Shown here piece after piece: positions 1 to 8,492 of a stretch of 56,804 nucleotides of DNA. Both the position numbers and the translations under genes were made by a program. The notes below the pieces were generated by a model that made no database searches, had not been told where the DNA came from, and was given only the letters and a program-made list of their open reading frames with translations. The number at the start of each line of letters is the position of its first letter. The first letter of the stretch is position 1. Source of the stretch: an uncultured Alphaproteobacteria bacterium (GTDB taxonomy: Bacteria; Pseudomonadota; Alphaproteobacteria; RF32; CAG-239); assembly GCA_904501925.1 (NCBI GenBank), contig CAJGCO010000010.1:1-56804 (forward strand). Reading direction: 5' to 3'.

Positions 1-1
1 A

Positions 2-139
2 AATATTATCATTGAAATTGATAACGAAGATTGGCGTGGTCTTACTGTAAATGAAAATGATATTGTTGAAATTAGAGGTGAAATTGATAAAGAATTCCTA
101 AAAGCCAAAGTTGATGTTGATTCTATTATCAAAAAATAA
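2..139 (+). CDS. YgiW/YdeI-like OB-fold protein, C-terminal part (5' end outside window)
   Basis: Only the last 45 codons are in the window. The residues IEIDNEDWRG, then VEIRGEIDKE and VDVDSI, match the end of the YgiW/YdeI (BOF, NirD-like) family of small periplasmic OB-fold proteins linked in enterobacteria to stress tolerance. The pattern of acidic residues, Trp and GEIDK is typical of that family. The signal peptide and N-terminus lie upstream, so localisation cannot be checked. The frame ends at TAA and runs into a strong hairpin. A divergent single-domain OB protein of another family remains possible. Confidence 0.6.
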   Translation, partial: NIIIEIDNEDWRGLTVNENDIVEIRGEIDKEFLKAKVDVDSIIKK

Positions 140-155
140 TTCACTCATAAATAAA

Positions 156-185
156 GAAAAAGGGCTAAATTTTAGCCCTTTTTTT
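156..185. terminator. Bidirectional intrinsic terminator
   Basis: GGGCTAAA and TTTAGCCC form a stem with A residues on the left and T residues on the right. It can therefore end both the YgiW-like gene (rightward) and thyA (leftward), which converge here. Confidence 0.85.
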
Positions 186-199
186 AATAATACACTGTT

Positions 200-988
200 T
201 TATACAGCAACATCACCTTTAATCACACCATGAGATTGATAATCAACAAGTTCAATATCTTCAAACTTGAAGTCATCAATGTTCTTAATCTCAGGATTAA
301 GCTTAACTCTTGGAAGAGGTAATGGTTCACGAGTAAGTTGAAGCTTCACTTGATCGAAGTGATTTGAATAAATATGAGCATTACCAAGGGTATGCACAAA
401 TTCACCAGGTTGTAAATCACAAACCTGAGCAATCATCATTGTAAGCAACGAATAAGATGCGATGTTAAAAGGAACACCTAAAAACAAATCACAACTACGT
501 TGATACAACATACAATTCAACTTACCATCAGGAGTAACATCAAACTGGAAAAAACAATGACAAGGAGGCAATGCCATTTGCTCAATTTGAGCAGGATTCC
601 AAGCACTCACAATAAGTCTACGATCTTGAGGAGATTTTTTAATTCTCTCAATCAAATCTCTTATTTGATCAAACCCTTGAGAATTAAAATTACGCCACTG
701 ATGTCCATACACAGGGCCCAAATCACCATTTTCATCAGCCCATTCATCCCAAATATGAACGTTATTATCCAACAAATATTTAATATTTGTGTTTCCAGAT
801 AATAACCAGATCAATTCGTGAACGATTCCTCTAAAGAAAGTTTTCTTTGTAGTAACCAAAGGAAATCCTTTAGATAAATCAAAACGCATCTGACGACCAA
901 AAACTTTTCTAGCATAAACACCTGTACGGTTGTTAGCATCTTGTCCGTTTTCCAAAACATCTTTTAAGATTTCTAAATACTGTTTCAT
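200..988 (-). CDS. thyA: Thymidylate synthase
   Basis: ThyA methylates dUMP to dTMP using methylenetetrahydrofolate and releases dihydrofolate. The protein has 262 residues against 264 in E. coli. The catalytic cysteine is Cys143 in PPCHCFF, the YGHQWR segment lies near residue 94, and the C-terminus is close to the usual length. The start has an AAAGGAG ribosome site 5 nt upstream. It lies 14 nt downstream of folA on the same strand, so the dihydrofolate it makes is reduced by the product of the gene just upstream. In many bacteria the order is thyA-folA; here it is folA-thyA. Confidence 0.97.
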   Translation of the reverse strand: MKQYLEILKDVLENGQDANNRTGVYARKVFGRQMRFDLSKGFPLVTTKKTFFRGIVHELIWLLSGNTNIKYLLDNNVHIWDEWADENGDLGPVYGHQWRNFNSQGFDQIRDLIERIKKSPQDRRLIVSAWNPAQIEQMALPPCHCFFQFDVTPDGKLNCMLYQRSCDLFLGVPFNIASYSLLTMMIAQVCDLQPGEFVHTLGNAHIYSNHFDQVKLQLTREPLPLPRVKLNPEIKNIDDFKFEDIELVDYQSHGVIKGDVAV

Positions 989-1002
989 AAAAACTCCTTT
1001 TT

Positions 1003-1563
1003 TTATTTATTAATAATTGACAAAGTAATATGTTTTAAAACTTCATCATTAACAACCACTCCTTTTTTAACCCAAACAGTGGTTATTACATTATCTTCTT
1101 CATAATCTGGCGAAACTTTTATATAATTGTTATACATTGCATCTATGCACGATGTTATATCAACTTTTGCACCACTCAAATCAGGATTAAGCTCACCACA
1201 ATAACAACTATCAACAACAACATCAATATCATCATTTTGCATAAACATTTTATAAATACTTGCGCCACCACAAACATACAATGGCTCATCTAAATTAGGC
1301 AACTTACTTGCATCATTTAACACAAAATGATTATTTTTATCAGATACTTCATAATTTTCATCAAAACTCAAAACATATATTTTACGATTTGGAAGCGTAC
1401 GATTTGGAAAACTTTCATATGTTGTCTGCCCACATGTGATTGATGCTTTTTCTGTAATACGTCTAAAACGTTTAAAATCAGAAGGAATATGCCATGGAAT
1501 ATTAGGACCAATCCCTATAATATTATCATTTTCGTGACGACACCATACTGCAATTTTTACCAT
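1003..1563 (-). CDS. folA: Dihydrofolate reductase
   Basis: FolA reduces dihydrofolate to tetrahydrofolate with NADPH. With the start at 1563 the protein is 186 residues and begins MVKIAVW. This start has GGAG 6 nt upstream. The frame stays open further upstream, but the longer versions lack a ribosome site and extend past the normal DHFR N-terminus. The substrate loop reads GPNIPWHIPSDFKRF, with Asp29 in the place of the catalytic acid (Asp27 in E. coli). The cofactor motif is GGASIY. The family average is about 160 residues, so the C-terminal 20 or so residues are an extension. First gene of a folA-thyA operon. Confidence 0.93.
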   Translation of the reverse strand: MVKIAVWCRHENDNIIGIGPNIPWHIPSDFKRFRRITEKASITCGQTTYESFPNRTLPNRKIYVLSFDENYEVSDKNNHFVLNDASKLPNLDEPLYVCGGASIYKMFMQNDDIDVVVDSCYCGELNPDLSGAKVDITSCIDAMYNNYIKVSPDYEEDNVITTVWVKKGVVVNDEVLKHITLSIINK

Positions 1564-1723
1564 ATTCATCTCCATTATTGTTTTCTTTAGTATAGGTACA
1601 AACTCTTTAAAAGCAAGCATATCAACACATATCCCATACTTTTTTTATTTGACAATTATTCCAACGCCTGTTAGAACCACTCTTCCTAAAAAAATTATTA
1701 TATTTTACTAATCTTATACAATT

Positions 1724-2203
1724 ATGAATGCAAATCTTATTATTTTTCTAAGGGAATTTAGAATTTTTGCCCATTTCTTCCTTCTAAATGTTGTGGTGAT
1801 TTTTTTACTTGCAGCTCTTAAAGTTTCGAATCCTCTTCCATTCTTAATTTTAATTCCTGCTATCTATTTCATCAAAATAAAAGGAGCAACAACTAACTCT
1901 CTTGCAGCCTCTCTGTTATTCTTGATAACAGTAATTCCCACACCATGGCAAGAACCACATATGTTTTTTTGTATTGCGATTTGCTTAGTATTAATCCTAT
2001 ACTTACAAAAACATTATAGTTTAAGAGAATGTTCTTGGGCTTCATATACTTTGGGTGCAAAACTAGCCTTTTGTTTATACATAGATGGTTTTGATTTACT
2101 GATATTTATATCTTTTTTATGGTTTACTTTATCCAGCCTAAAAGAAATGAAAATAAACACAGACAATAAACCACCCTTTAACTTCATTCCCAAAAAGAAT
2201 TAG
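1724..2203 (+). CDS. Integral membrane protein of unknown function
   Basis: The protein has 159 residues and four to five hydrophobic segments (about residues 14-33, 37-52, 60-75, 80-94 and 110-135). A short polar C-terminal tail is rich in Asn, Lys and Pro. I recognise no family motif. It stands alone between the divergent folA-thyA operon and a convergent gene, with its own terminator right after the stop. No strong ribosome site is visible, only a weak purine stretch. Its size and topology would fit a small envelope or transport accessory protein, but nothing specific supports a role. Confidence 0.7.
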   Translation: MNANLIIFLREFRIFAHFFLLNVVVIFLLAALKVSNPLPFLILIPAIYFIKIKGATTNSLAASLLFLITVIPTPWQEPHMFFCIAICLVLILYLQKHYSLRECSWASYTLGAKLAFCLYIDGFDLLIFISFLWFTLSSLKEMKINTDNKPPFNFIPKKN

Positions 2204-2208
2204 AAAAA

Positions 2209-2230
2209 GCCACCATTTAAGGTGGCTTTA
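2209..2230 (+). terminator. Intrinsic terminator
   Basis: GCCACC, a 6-nt loop, then GGTGGC and a T-rich run, six bases after the stop of the membrane protein gene. Confidence 0.85.
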
Positions 2231-2244
2231 ATTTTTATAAAAAA

Positions 2245-3003
2245 CTACCTTCCGGATCTTGTATTTTCATAAGGAAGTAAACCTCTTGGATTATTTTGAA
2301 CAAGTTTACCTTCATTATTTAACTCAATACCTTCTCTAGCAAGTCTTGCCATACCATTTCTTGCAAATCCATCATAAAAAGTTGTTTCATATTGGTTTAA
2401 TTGCTCACCATTTTTCAAGCGTTCATTCATATCATCAAATATCATTTTACTTGCAACAAGATTTTGTATTTTCATACTAGCCATACGTTGAACAACATTA
2501 AAATTACCTGAAACACTCGAACCACAATGATATTTATTATCTTTTTGATAAATTTTAGGCATTAAAGATTGAACATTTAACATTCTAATATTCATTTTTA
2601 TAGAATTATCATCTCCACACGCATAATCAATTCTACCATCTTTTGTTGTATGCCATTCCAAGTTTTTATCTTCTCTAACTGCTTGAGATTCTTCTTTTTT
2701 ATTAGCAACAACAGAACTCTTCTGCTCTGGTTTATCTTCAGAAACTTTTTGCTCTTCAGATGATGTTACACTATTCGATTTTACACTATTACGAAACTCA
2801 TCAAATTCCTTAAATGCATCTTCACGAAAAGCCTCAAATTCGTTTCTCATTTCTTGAGTTTCAATCCTAAATTTTTCCTTTTCTTCTTTAGAAAAATCTT
2901 CATAATTCTGAGAAACAGCTGGAGTAATCGTACTTGCCGAAATAACCGCAGCAAGCCCTAGATTTTTTAACTTATCACTTAAACTATCATTACTATTAGA
3001 CAT
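2245..3003 (-). CDS. Hypothetical exported protein with coiled coil
   Basis: The start at 3003 is chosen because AAAGGAG lies 7 nt upstream; the open frame continues upstream without support. The product has 252 residues. Residues 12-30 are mildly hydrophobic and end in a possible signal cleavage region (TPAVSQ). A highly charged stretch rich in Glu, Lys and Phe (about 35-75) should form a coiled coil, followed by a Ser/Glu/Lys linker and a C-terminal domain of about 130 residues with two Cys. No known family is recognised. It is transcribed away from anmK and converges on the membrane protein gene. Confidence 0.7.
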   Translation of the reverse strand: MSNSNDSLSDKLKNLGLAAVISASTITPAVSQNYEDFSKEEKEKFRIETQEMRNEFEAFREDAFKEFDEFRNSVKSNSVTSSEEQKVSEDKPEQKSSVVANKKEESQAVREDKNLEWHTTKDGRIDYACGDDNSIKMNIRMLNVQSLMPKIYQKDNKYHCGSSVSGNFNVVQRMASMKIQNLVASKMIFDDMNERLKNGEQLNQYETTFYDGFARNGMARLAREGIELNNEGKLVQNNPRGLLPYENTRSGR

Positions 3004-3136
3004 GGCTTTTCTCCTTTCCATCCTTATATTTACACAAGTATACCACTTTTTTAATAAACATTCAACAACTAAATAATCACTTGATTTTTTTAACACATTT
3101 AATACTATCAAACATCATAGCAAATAGAGAGAGAAT

Positions 3137-4393
3137 ATGACAAAACATCGCATAATTGGAAACATGACCGGAAATTCTATGGATGCCATAGATTTAGTTT
3201 TAAGCGAATTTGAAAACAATAAAATCAAAGATATTTGTTCTTTTTCAACACCTTATTCCAAAGACATGCAAGATAAAATTGAATATTTGCGTATTAACTC
3301 TCGCTCAAAAACCAAAAAAGAAATAGAAAACATTCCAAATTTTAAAGAAATTCATAACGAATATATCTCTCAAATTGCCTCCAGCATCAACCAAATGCTA
3401 CAAGCAAATAATATTGATAAAAACACCATCTCTGCTATTGGTTTTCATGGCAAAACTCTAGACCATAATCCTCCTTCTATTGCCAAATTAAATAACTCAA
3501 TTCCATATACTGTCCAACTAGGCTCTGGTCAAATGCTTGCAAACCTCACTCTCCTACCTGTCATTTATGATTTTCGCTCCGATTTTATAAAAAATGGTTT
3601 TGAAGGAGCTCCTCTCATTGCACCACATAATGCACGTATTTCTCTAATAGAAGGTGACGGATGTTACTACAATGGTGGAAACACCTCAAATTTTGCTATA
3701 ATAAAAAATAACACCCCTATATTCACCACAGACTCTGGACCATTTAATGAATATATTGATAACTTTATTCGCTTAAACACTCCATACTCATATGATATAG
3801 ATGGTATATATGGCAAAAAAGGAAAATTAGATAAATCATTAATACAAGAACTCTTCAACATTGGTCTAAAATACTACAATACACCTCTTCCAAAATCTGG
3901 CGACCCCTCATATTACCACAAACAAGAAGTTTTTGATTGCATCCAATCTAAAAATATTTCTATAGAAGATGCGATTCATTCATTAGAATATTTTTCAGCC
4001 TATATTTCTGTATATACGCTAACGCAAACACCTAAAACTATTAATATTCCTCATAATTTCATCTTATTTGGAGGTGGATGGAAAAACCCTATTGTATTTA
4101 AATATTTCAAAGACTTACTTTCAAACAAAGCCTACATACTTCCTCAACATAAAGAGCAATTTAATTGCTTATATCATCGCTTATCAAACACACCTTGCAT
4201 AAAAACATCAAAATTTGGAAATTTTATGGAAGCAAGACTTATGGCTGACCTTGCTTATCATAAATTAGAAAATAAACCTTGGCCTCTTCCTGAAACCATT
4301 CAAAAAAACAAACACATCATCTGTGGCAAAATAGCCACCCCCAACCACGAAACATCATATCAAGATATGCTAAGCGATGCATCTCTTACTTAA
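3137..4393 (+). CDS. anmK: Anhydro-N-acetylmuramic acid kinase (divergent)
   Basis: AnmK opens and phosphorylates 1,6-anhydroMurNAc in peptidoglycan recycling. Matching motifs are GNMTGNSMDAID (residues 8-19; usually MSGTSxDGxD), GFHGKTLDH (102-110; usually GxHGQT), NGGNTSNF (179-186) and DSGPFNEYID (199-208), which keeps the Asp of the usual GPGNxxxD. It is 418 residues, about 45 longer than typical. The Thr/Ser of the first phosphate loop and the Gly in GPGN are changed, so substrate range may differ. SD-like purines (GAGAGAGA) precede the ATG. No other recycling gene is nearby. Confidence 0.8.
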   Translation: MTKHRIIGNMTGNSMDAIDLVLSEFENNKIKDICSFSTPYSKDMQDKIEYLRINSRSKTKKEIENIPNFKEIHNEYISQIASSINQMLQANNIDKNTISAIGFHGKTLDHNPPSIAKLNNSIPYTVQLGSGQMLANLTLLPVIYDFRSDFIKNGFEGAPLIAPHNARISLIEGDGCYYNGGNTSNFAIIKNNTPIFTTDSGPFNEYIDNFIRLNTPYSYDIDGIYGKKGKLDKSLIQELFNIGLKYYNTPLPKSGDPSYYHKQEVFDCIQSKNISIEDAIHSLEYFSAYISVYTLTQTPKTINIPHNFILFGGGWKNPIVFKYFKDLLSNKAYILPQHKEQFNCLYHRLSNTPCIKTSKFGNFMEARLMADLAYHKLENKPWPLPETIQKNKHIICGKIATPNHETSYQDMLSDASLT

Positions 4394-4398
4394 GAAAA

Positions 4399-4839
4399 CT
4401 ATCTATCCATACCGCCTCTTTTATAAAAACAAACATTATTAGATTTCTTTTTATCACTTGTTTTAACATCTTTATTTTCATCTTTTTCAGCAAAAACATC
4501 TGGATACCTACTCTTAACTGATGCTAAAGGCTCTCTAATATTACGTTGCAAGCCTACACCTTTATTTCTAAAACAAGATATATCTTCCAAAGCTTCCTCA
4601 TCAGATAAAACAGCCTTAACTTTTTCAGGATTTTTAATCAACTCTTTATAACAAGAATTATAAACATCGCAAATATCAACTGTCTCAAAAACTCTGTTAC
4701 CACTCTTATCCGTAACTTGAGATAATACATCTCCCCATTCTGAACAACTTTCATTTACAGCCATAACCCATTTTTTTGAATCTTCAGAAAACTCATATTC
4801 ATCCATAGCTCTAACTAATTCTTCTTTTGATATTGGCAT
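4399..4839 (-). CDS. Hypothetical soluble protein
   Basis: The product has 146 residues, is charged, and has neither a signal peptide nor a membrane segment. The start has a strong AAGGAGG site 5 nt upstream. The C-terminus is Lys/Asp-rich and ends in a short basic tail. It contains four Cys, mostly in the central region. I recognise no domain. It converges on anmK, with only 5 bp between the two stop codons. Confidence 0.65.
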   Translation of the reverse strand: MPISKEELVRAMDEYEFSEDSKKWVMAVNESCSEWGDVLSQVTDKSGNRVFETVDICDVYNSCYKELIKNPEKVKAVLSDEEALEDISCFRNKGVGLQRNIREPLASVKSRYPDVFAEKDENKDVKTSDKKKSNNVCFYKRGGMDR

Positions 4840-4959
4840 AATAACCTCCTTATAACAAATTATATCATATCTTTTATAAATATATCATATCACAGATTTT
4901 AATTAAAATAAATACTTTTTCTCTTTCTAATTTTTCGACAAAAAACACAACTAAAAACA

Positions 4960-4987
4960 TTGACTCTTTAATATAATTATATATAAA
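4960..4987 (+). promoter_or_regulatory. Promoter of the 5034 gene
   Basis: TTGACT and TATAAA are separated by 16 bp. The predicted untranslated leader is about 40 nt and has no Shine-Dalgarno sequence. Confidence 0.55.
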
Positions 4988-5033
4988 TACACAACTATAA
5001 AAAAATTATGATGTTTACCTAAATTCAATTATT

Positions 5034-5453
5034 ATGAAAAAACTACTTACAATCGTGTTGTTTGTTTGCTTAACAACAATCTCATTTGCACAGTCAACAG
5101 ACTACATTATTCACGCTATTCCAGTTGGAAACGCAAATTCAGAGTTTTATGCTGAAGAATGGGCAGACACCTATTTGACCGACAATAACGAATGGATTAT
5201 CTGCTACGAAGGTGTCTGGGTAACATTATCTGATGATGGAAAAACAATCACAATCAGCGAAAAGAGACCAAACTTTGTTGATGCAAGTTATATCCTTTCA
5301 TCTGATGAATTTATTGCCCATGAAGAAGCTATGTGGGATCTTCCCGGCGATAAGCAAACCAAAAAGTTCAAATACGATTACAAAATTCACGGCGACACGC
5401 GATACTTAGTTATCACCGTAAAAGCCGAATTATCAAAAAAGAGACACTCCTAA
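5034..5453 (+). CDS. Small secreted protein, unknown (SD-less single-gene unit)
   Basis: The product has 139 residues. Residues 1-20 form a clear signal peptide ending FAQ, a cleavage style common in Bacteroidota. The mature part is rich in aromatic and acidic residues and looks like a small beta-rich domain; it has no known motif. No ribosome site precedes the ATG (the leader is A/T only), unlike the neighbours on both sides. Codon use is more G+C-rich than nearby genes. The terminator stem overlaps the stop codon. These features are shared with six other genes in the window and suggest acquisition. Confidence 0.7.
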   Translation: MKKLLTIVLFVCLTTISFAQSTDYIIHAIPVGNANSEFYAEEWADTYLTDNNEWIICYEGVWVTLSDDGKTITISEKRPNFVDASYILSSDEFIAHEEAMWDLPGDKQTKKFKYDYKIHGDTRYLVITVKAELSKKRHS

Positions 5454-5470
5454 AGTGCCTCTTTTTTTTT
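5439..5470 (+). terminator. Intrinsic terminator overlapping a stop codon
   Basis: AAGAGACACT and AGTGCCTCTT pair with one mismatch and are followed by a T run. The TAA stop of the upstream gene lies in the loop. Confidence 0.8.
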
Positions 5471-5493
5471 TATAATCAATACAAATTAATAAT

Positions 5494-6111
5494 TTAGCGC
5501 TTTTTAGCTTTTTTCATTAACATTTTTTCTATTAGCGTCATTTCAGGCTTATCAACCATAAGAACAGATATTGCTTTTTCAATTTTTGAGGCTTTTTCTA
5601 ATGTTACATTTGATTTTTCTTCTTCTTTAAGACGTTTAGCTGCAATTTTTTTCTTTAAATAATAAGATTTTGTATCTTCATTTCCATCTTTATCAAAATG
5701 TTTAACCTTTCCATCCAAAAATTCAAATTCCTTTTGCGCAGAATTAGGATAGAAAGTAGACCTAAATCTAGAATTAACTTGAATGCAATTCCCCTTTTCA
5801 TCCCATCTTTCAACATGTACGTTTGGATCAATATCAGGATATGAAATTTCTACATATTTTGCTTTCTGACCATTTTTATATTCGTAAACTTTTTCAATAC
5901 AATAACTATCTCCAGATTTAGAACGTAAATTTATTTCCAAATCAGATAAACGTTGTTCTTGTTGCTCCCAAGCTTGTTCAAACATTTCTTGTAAAAAAAC
6001 ATCTTTATCATTTACATTTTTATTTTTTTTCTCTTTTTTATTTTTAATTATATTGCGATGCATTATTACATTTGCATTTATTATAGATATTGGCGCAGAA
6101 GTATGTATCAT
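5494..6111 (-). CDS. Hypothetical charged protein
   Basis: The product has 205 residues. The start is supported by AGGAG 7 nt upstream. A Lys/Asn-rich segment (residues 22-36) is followed by a Gln/Glu helical stretch (about 40-60), then strands such as YEYKNGQKAKYVEISY and WDEKGNCIQ that resemble YwqK/MORN-like beta-hairpin repeats. The C-terminal 60 residues are very Lys-rich and helical. No enzyme motif is seen. It may be a distant relative of the repeat protein at 35.1 kb, but this rests only on the hairpin pattern. Confidence 0.6.
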   Translation of the reverse strand: MIHTSAPISIINANVIMHRNIIKNKKEKKNKNVNDKDVFLQEMFEQAWEQQEQRLSDLEINLRSKSGDSYCIEKVYEYKNGQKAKYVEISYPDIDPNVHVERWDEKGNCIQVNSRFRSTFYPNSAQKEFEFLDGKVKHFDKDGNEDTKSYYLKKKIAAKRLKEEEKSNVTLEKASKIEKAISVLMVDKPEMTLIEKMLMKKAKKR

Positions 6112-6291
6112 AGTATCTCTCCTCTATTTACTCTATATACAAAAATTATATCATATATACTAAAAACAATCAATAGAAAAAAAAGCATATTTTTTTTATT
6201 TATAAGCACTTAATCTCCATTAAAAATAAAGTTTGATAATTATTATAAATTATGATATACTATTATCATATAATTAATCGGAAGAGAAATC

Positions 6292-6894
6292 ATGCAAAAA
6301 GAAGTTAAAATTAATGACAAAACATCAGCTGCATCAATTACTTATACAAATCAGGAAAAAGGAAAACTAACATTAGTATTTTATCATGATACAAATGCTT
6401 ATTATGAATATGCTGAAGACCCTAAAGGACACCCAACAATGTATCGCCATGGTGTAGAGCTTATTGGTGATATATATTTACAACCTCGCAAAAAAGGTTT
6501 TATCTCAAAATTTAAACCTGAATATGAAGATCCAGTTTGGATTACAAAATACAGATCTTGGATTAAATGTAAATATTCAGAATATGATGAAACAACCATA
6601 GAAAAAAATGATGAAGTTAACTTGTTAAAAAATTTACGAGATATAGATACAAATAATATGAAAAATAAAAAATATGCCAAATTTATGGCAGATGTAATAA
6701 GTGATATTTTAGATGCTGTCCAATCAGGTACTGCAATAAAAGAAAATATAGTCATAAAAAATACCAGATATCGCACTTATAATGATAATGAAGAAAAAGA
6801 AGAAGCTCGTAATAAATTAGACGCTTTTTTATCAGAAGATGCACCTCAACAAAAATCTCTTTTAAGCTTCTTAAAAAGATATAACAGCAGATAA
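6292..6894 (+). CDS. Hypothetical soluble protein
   Basis: The product has 200 residues without signal or membrane segments. The N-terminal half is beta-rich with many Tyr and Trp (WITKYRSWIKCKYSEY near residues 83-98). The C-terminal half is helical and charged. GGAAGAG precedes the ATG at a normal distance. I recognise no family. It converges on the DUF2059 gene, with a perfect 31-bp palindrome between them. Confidence 0.6.
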   Translation: MQKEVKINDKTSAASITYTNQEKGKLTLVFYHDTNAYYEYAEDPKGHPTMYRHGVELIGDIYLQPRKKGFISKFKPEYEDPVWITKYRSWIKCKYSEYDETTIEKNDEVNLLKNLRDIDTNNMKNKKYAKFMADVISDILDAVQSGTAIKENIVIKNTRYRTYNDNEEKEEARNKLDAFLSEDAPQQKSLLSFLKRYNSR

Positions 6895-6919
6895 ATTTTA
6901 TTTCATACCCCCAATATAA

Positions 6920-6950
6920 AGCTTTACTCCATATCATATGGAGTAAAGCT
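6920..6950. repeat. Perfect 15-bp inverted repeat between convergent genes
   Basis: Arms of 15 bp (AGCTTTACTCCATAT and its complement) are separated by a single base. No T run follows on either strand, so it is not a standard terminator, but it lies where two genes converge and may end both transcripts or protect their 3' ends. Confidence 0.8.
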
Positions 6951-6980
6951 CATTGAGTTACTACGATTATAATCTACATT

Positions 6981-7490
6981 TTATAAACTATTTTGTATAG
7001 ACCTTAAACAATACCCCATATCTTCCTGCGAACGTTTAAGATAAGGATGAGCTTGAGCAAAATCATTATATAATACCTTAATTTGGGGTATAACCTCCTC
7101 TAATGAATGATTTATTGATATTTGAAGTTCCTCTTGCACAATTGATTCCAAGTTAATAAGTTTTTGCCCAAGTGGAGTCTTATAAAATGCCATCAACTCA
7201 ACAAGTTCTTCATCCGATAAACTACTATATATTTTTGTAGTAATTTCTGCAACCCTTGCTGGTAAATTAATAATTTCAGCAATCTTTTTTTGTAACATTT
7301 CTTCATCATCCTTAACAAGGATAAAACCACACTTAAAATAAGGAAAAAGCTGCTCAACCATCTCTTTTTCTACTAATTCTATATTCGGATTTTGTATTTT
7401 TATCAATTCACGCATATTTTCATTTCTATCTGCCCATACCGGTAACGAAAACAACATTATCAAGCTCACAACAACAAAAAATTTCTTCAT
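6981..7490 (-). CDS. DUF2059 family exported protein
   Basis: The product has 169 residues from the start at 7490, which has a GGGGG stretch 4 nt upstream; the frame extends further upstream without support. Residues 1-20 are a signal peptide ending VWA. The segment LSDEELVELMAFYKTPLGQK (about 105-124) is the DUF2059 signature of a helical periplasmic protein family common in proteobacteria and of unknown function. It has its own unit, convergent with the 6292 gene. Confidence 0.82.
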   Translation of the reverse strand: MKKFFVVVSLIMLFSLPVWADRNENMRELIKIQNPNIELVEKEMVEQLFPYFKCGFILVKDDEEMLQKKIAEIINLPARVAEITTKIYSSLSDEELVELMAFYKTPLGQKLINLESIVQEELQISINHSLEEVIPQIKVLYNDFAQAHPYLKRSQEDMGYCLRSIQNSL

Positions 7491-7655
7491 AATTCCCCCA
7501 TTAAATAAAACCATTAAAATAATATACAAATCTTACAAAAAATTAGTATAAAGTCAATTAAAATTCAAAAATTCTAATTATGAAACAATAGATAAACTTT
7601 ACTTAAAATTTTATTTCATACCTCATACCATAAAAAATCCCACCTCAAAAAAAAT

Positions 7656-7676
7656 AGACAAAATATTTTTTTGTCT
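7656..7676. repeat. Perfect inverted repeat touching a promoter
   Basis: AGACAAAA, a 5-nt loop, then TTTTGTCT. It ends on the first base of the -35 box of the next gene and could be an operator or the end of an upstream transcript. Confidence 0.5.
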
Positions 7677-7704
7677 TGCATTTGGTATAATTTTATGATA
7701 CAAT
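7676..7704 (+). promoter_or_regulatory. Promoter of the 7736 gene
   Basis: TTGCAT and TACAAT are separated by 17 bp. The predicted leader is about 25 nt and contains no ribosome binding site. Confidence 0.65.
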
Positions 7705-7735
7705 AAATACGAACAAATATTAAAAAAATATATAT

Positions 7736-8290
7736 ATGAACAAGCTAACAAACTACGAAAATGTAACTACAGCTTATAAAGAGTGGTTACTTGGAGACAA
7801 AAGAATGCCTCTCCCCGTAATTTATCGAGAAGGCGATAAACTAATCGTTTCAGATTTCCTGAAAAACAAAAAGCCTTTCGGTCTTCTTATAACGGCATCA
7901 GAAACAGAGTTCGTTATTCCTTTTGTACGAGACGTTTGCCTCGGCGAAACATTAGATCTTCCAGAATTAGATGAAGAAACAATTTGCAAATTTTCTTTAT
8001 CTGTTTTCATCATCGGAAAGTCTATGCAAGCTGAAAATACCAGGCCCAACATATCTAGCTTTTATGAGTTAGATTTAAATCTTGATTTTCTGGTATTTAA
8101 GGATGCCAAGTTACTCGCAATAAAGCACGATAAGACATGGCATTCCTATGGTTACAACGATGAGTACGGTAATGAACAAGGATATTATCAAGATAAGTGG
8201 GGTATAATTCTTCAAAACACCAATATAATATACCCTATTTACCCAGGAAAAAAACCCAAAATCTTTTGGGCATTTAAATTACCCGAATAA
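7736..8290 (+). CDS. Hypothetical protein (SD-less single-gene unit)
   Basis: The product has 184 residues, is soluble and mixed alpha/beta, and has no signal peptide. The C-terminal third is rich in Tyr, Trp and Gly. No family is recognised. The ATG is preceded only by A and T over more than 20 bases, while the promoter is strong and the terminator follows the stop immediately. Codon use includes more G/C-ending codons than core genes in the window. It lies directly beside a duplicated tRNA-Pro 3' end, which supports the idea that it arrived by insertion. Confidence 0.65.
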   Translation: MNKLTNYENVTTAYKEWLLGDKRMPLPVIYREGDKLIVSDFLKNKKPFGLLITASETEFVIPFVRDVCLGETLDLPELDEETICKFSLSVFIIGKSMQAENTRPNISSFYELDLNLDFLVFKDAKLLAIKHDKTWHSYGYNDEYGNEQGYYQDKWGIILQNTNIIYPIYPGKKPKIFWAFKLPE

Positions 8291-8292
8291 TA

Positions 8293-8317
8293 AAAACCGC
8301 CCTTTATGGGCGGTTTT
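8293..8317 (+). terminator. Intrinsic terminator
   Basis: AAAACCGCCC, a 5-nt loop, then GGGCGGTTTT, right after the stop of the 7736 gene. Confidence 0.85.
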
Positions 8318-8324
8318 ATTATGA

Positions 8325-8343
8325 TCGGGACGAGAGGATTTGA
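8325..8343. repeat. Duplicated 3' end of tRNA-Pro (att-like)
   Basis: These 19 bases are identical to 8496-8514, inside the 3' part of tRNA-Pro; with one mismatch the match extends to 25 bases (8319-8343 against 8490-8514). The copies are 171 bp apart. The DNA between them holds no gene: a G+C-richer stretch without a convincing frame, then the tRNA terminator. This is the layout left by integration at a tRNA 3' end followed by loss of the element, or by a local duplication. Confidence 0.75.
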
Positions 8344-8460
8344 TTTTCGTTTCACTCAATTGCACTGGCGCTCATAAGCTTTTAGCTTACCGGTGTTCTT
8401 TCGCCCACCTTTCGCTTGTAGTGAACCTCCTTCTTCGGAGCTTCAAACCTCATACCATAA

Positions 8461-8489
8461 AAAAATCCTACCACAAGAGTAGGATTTTT
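8461..8489 (-). terminator. Terminator of tRNA-Pro
   Basis: AAAAATCCTAC and GTAGGATTTTT pair around a 7-nt loop, just past the 3' end of the tRNA in its direction of transcription. About 30 bases around its left arm resemble 7618-7645. Confidence 0.75.
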
Positions 8490-8492
8490 TTA

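Noticed and set aside
2245..3111. Longer N-terminus for the exported coiled-coil protein
   Set aside because: The extension has no ribosome site and would bury the hydrophobic segment; the start at 3003 has AAAGGAG at the right distance.
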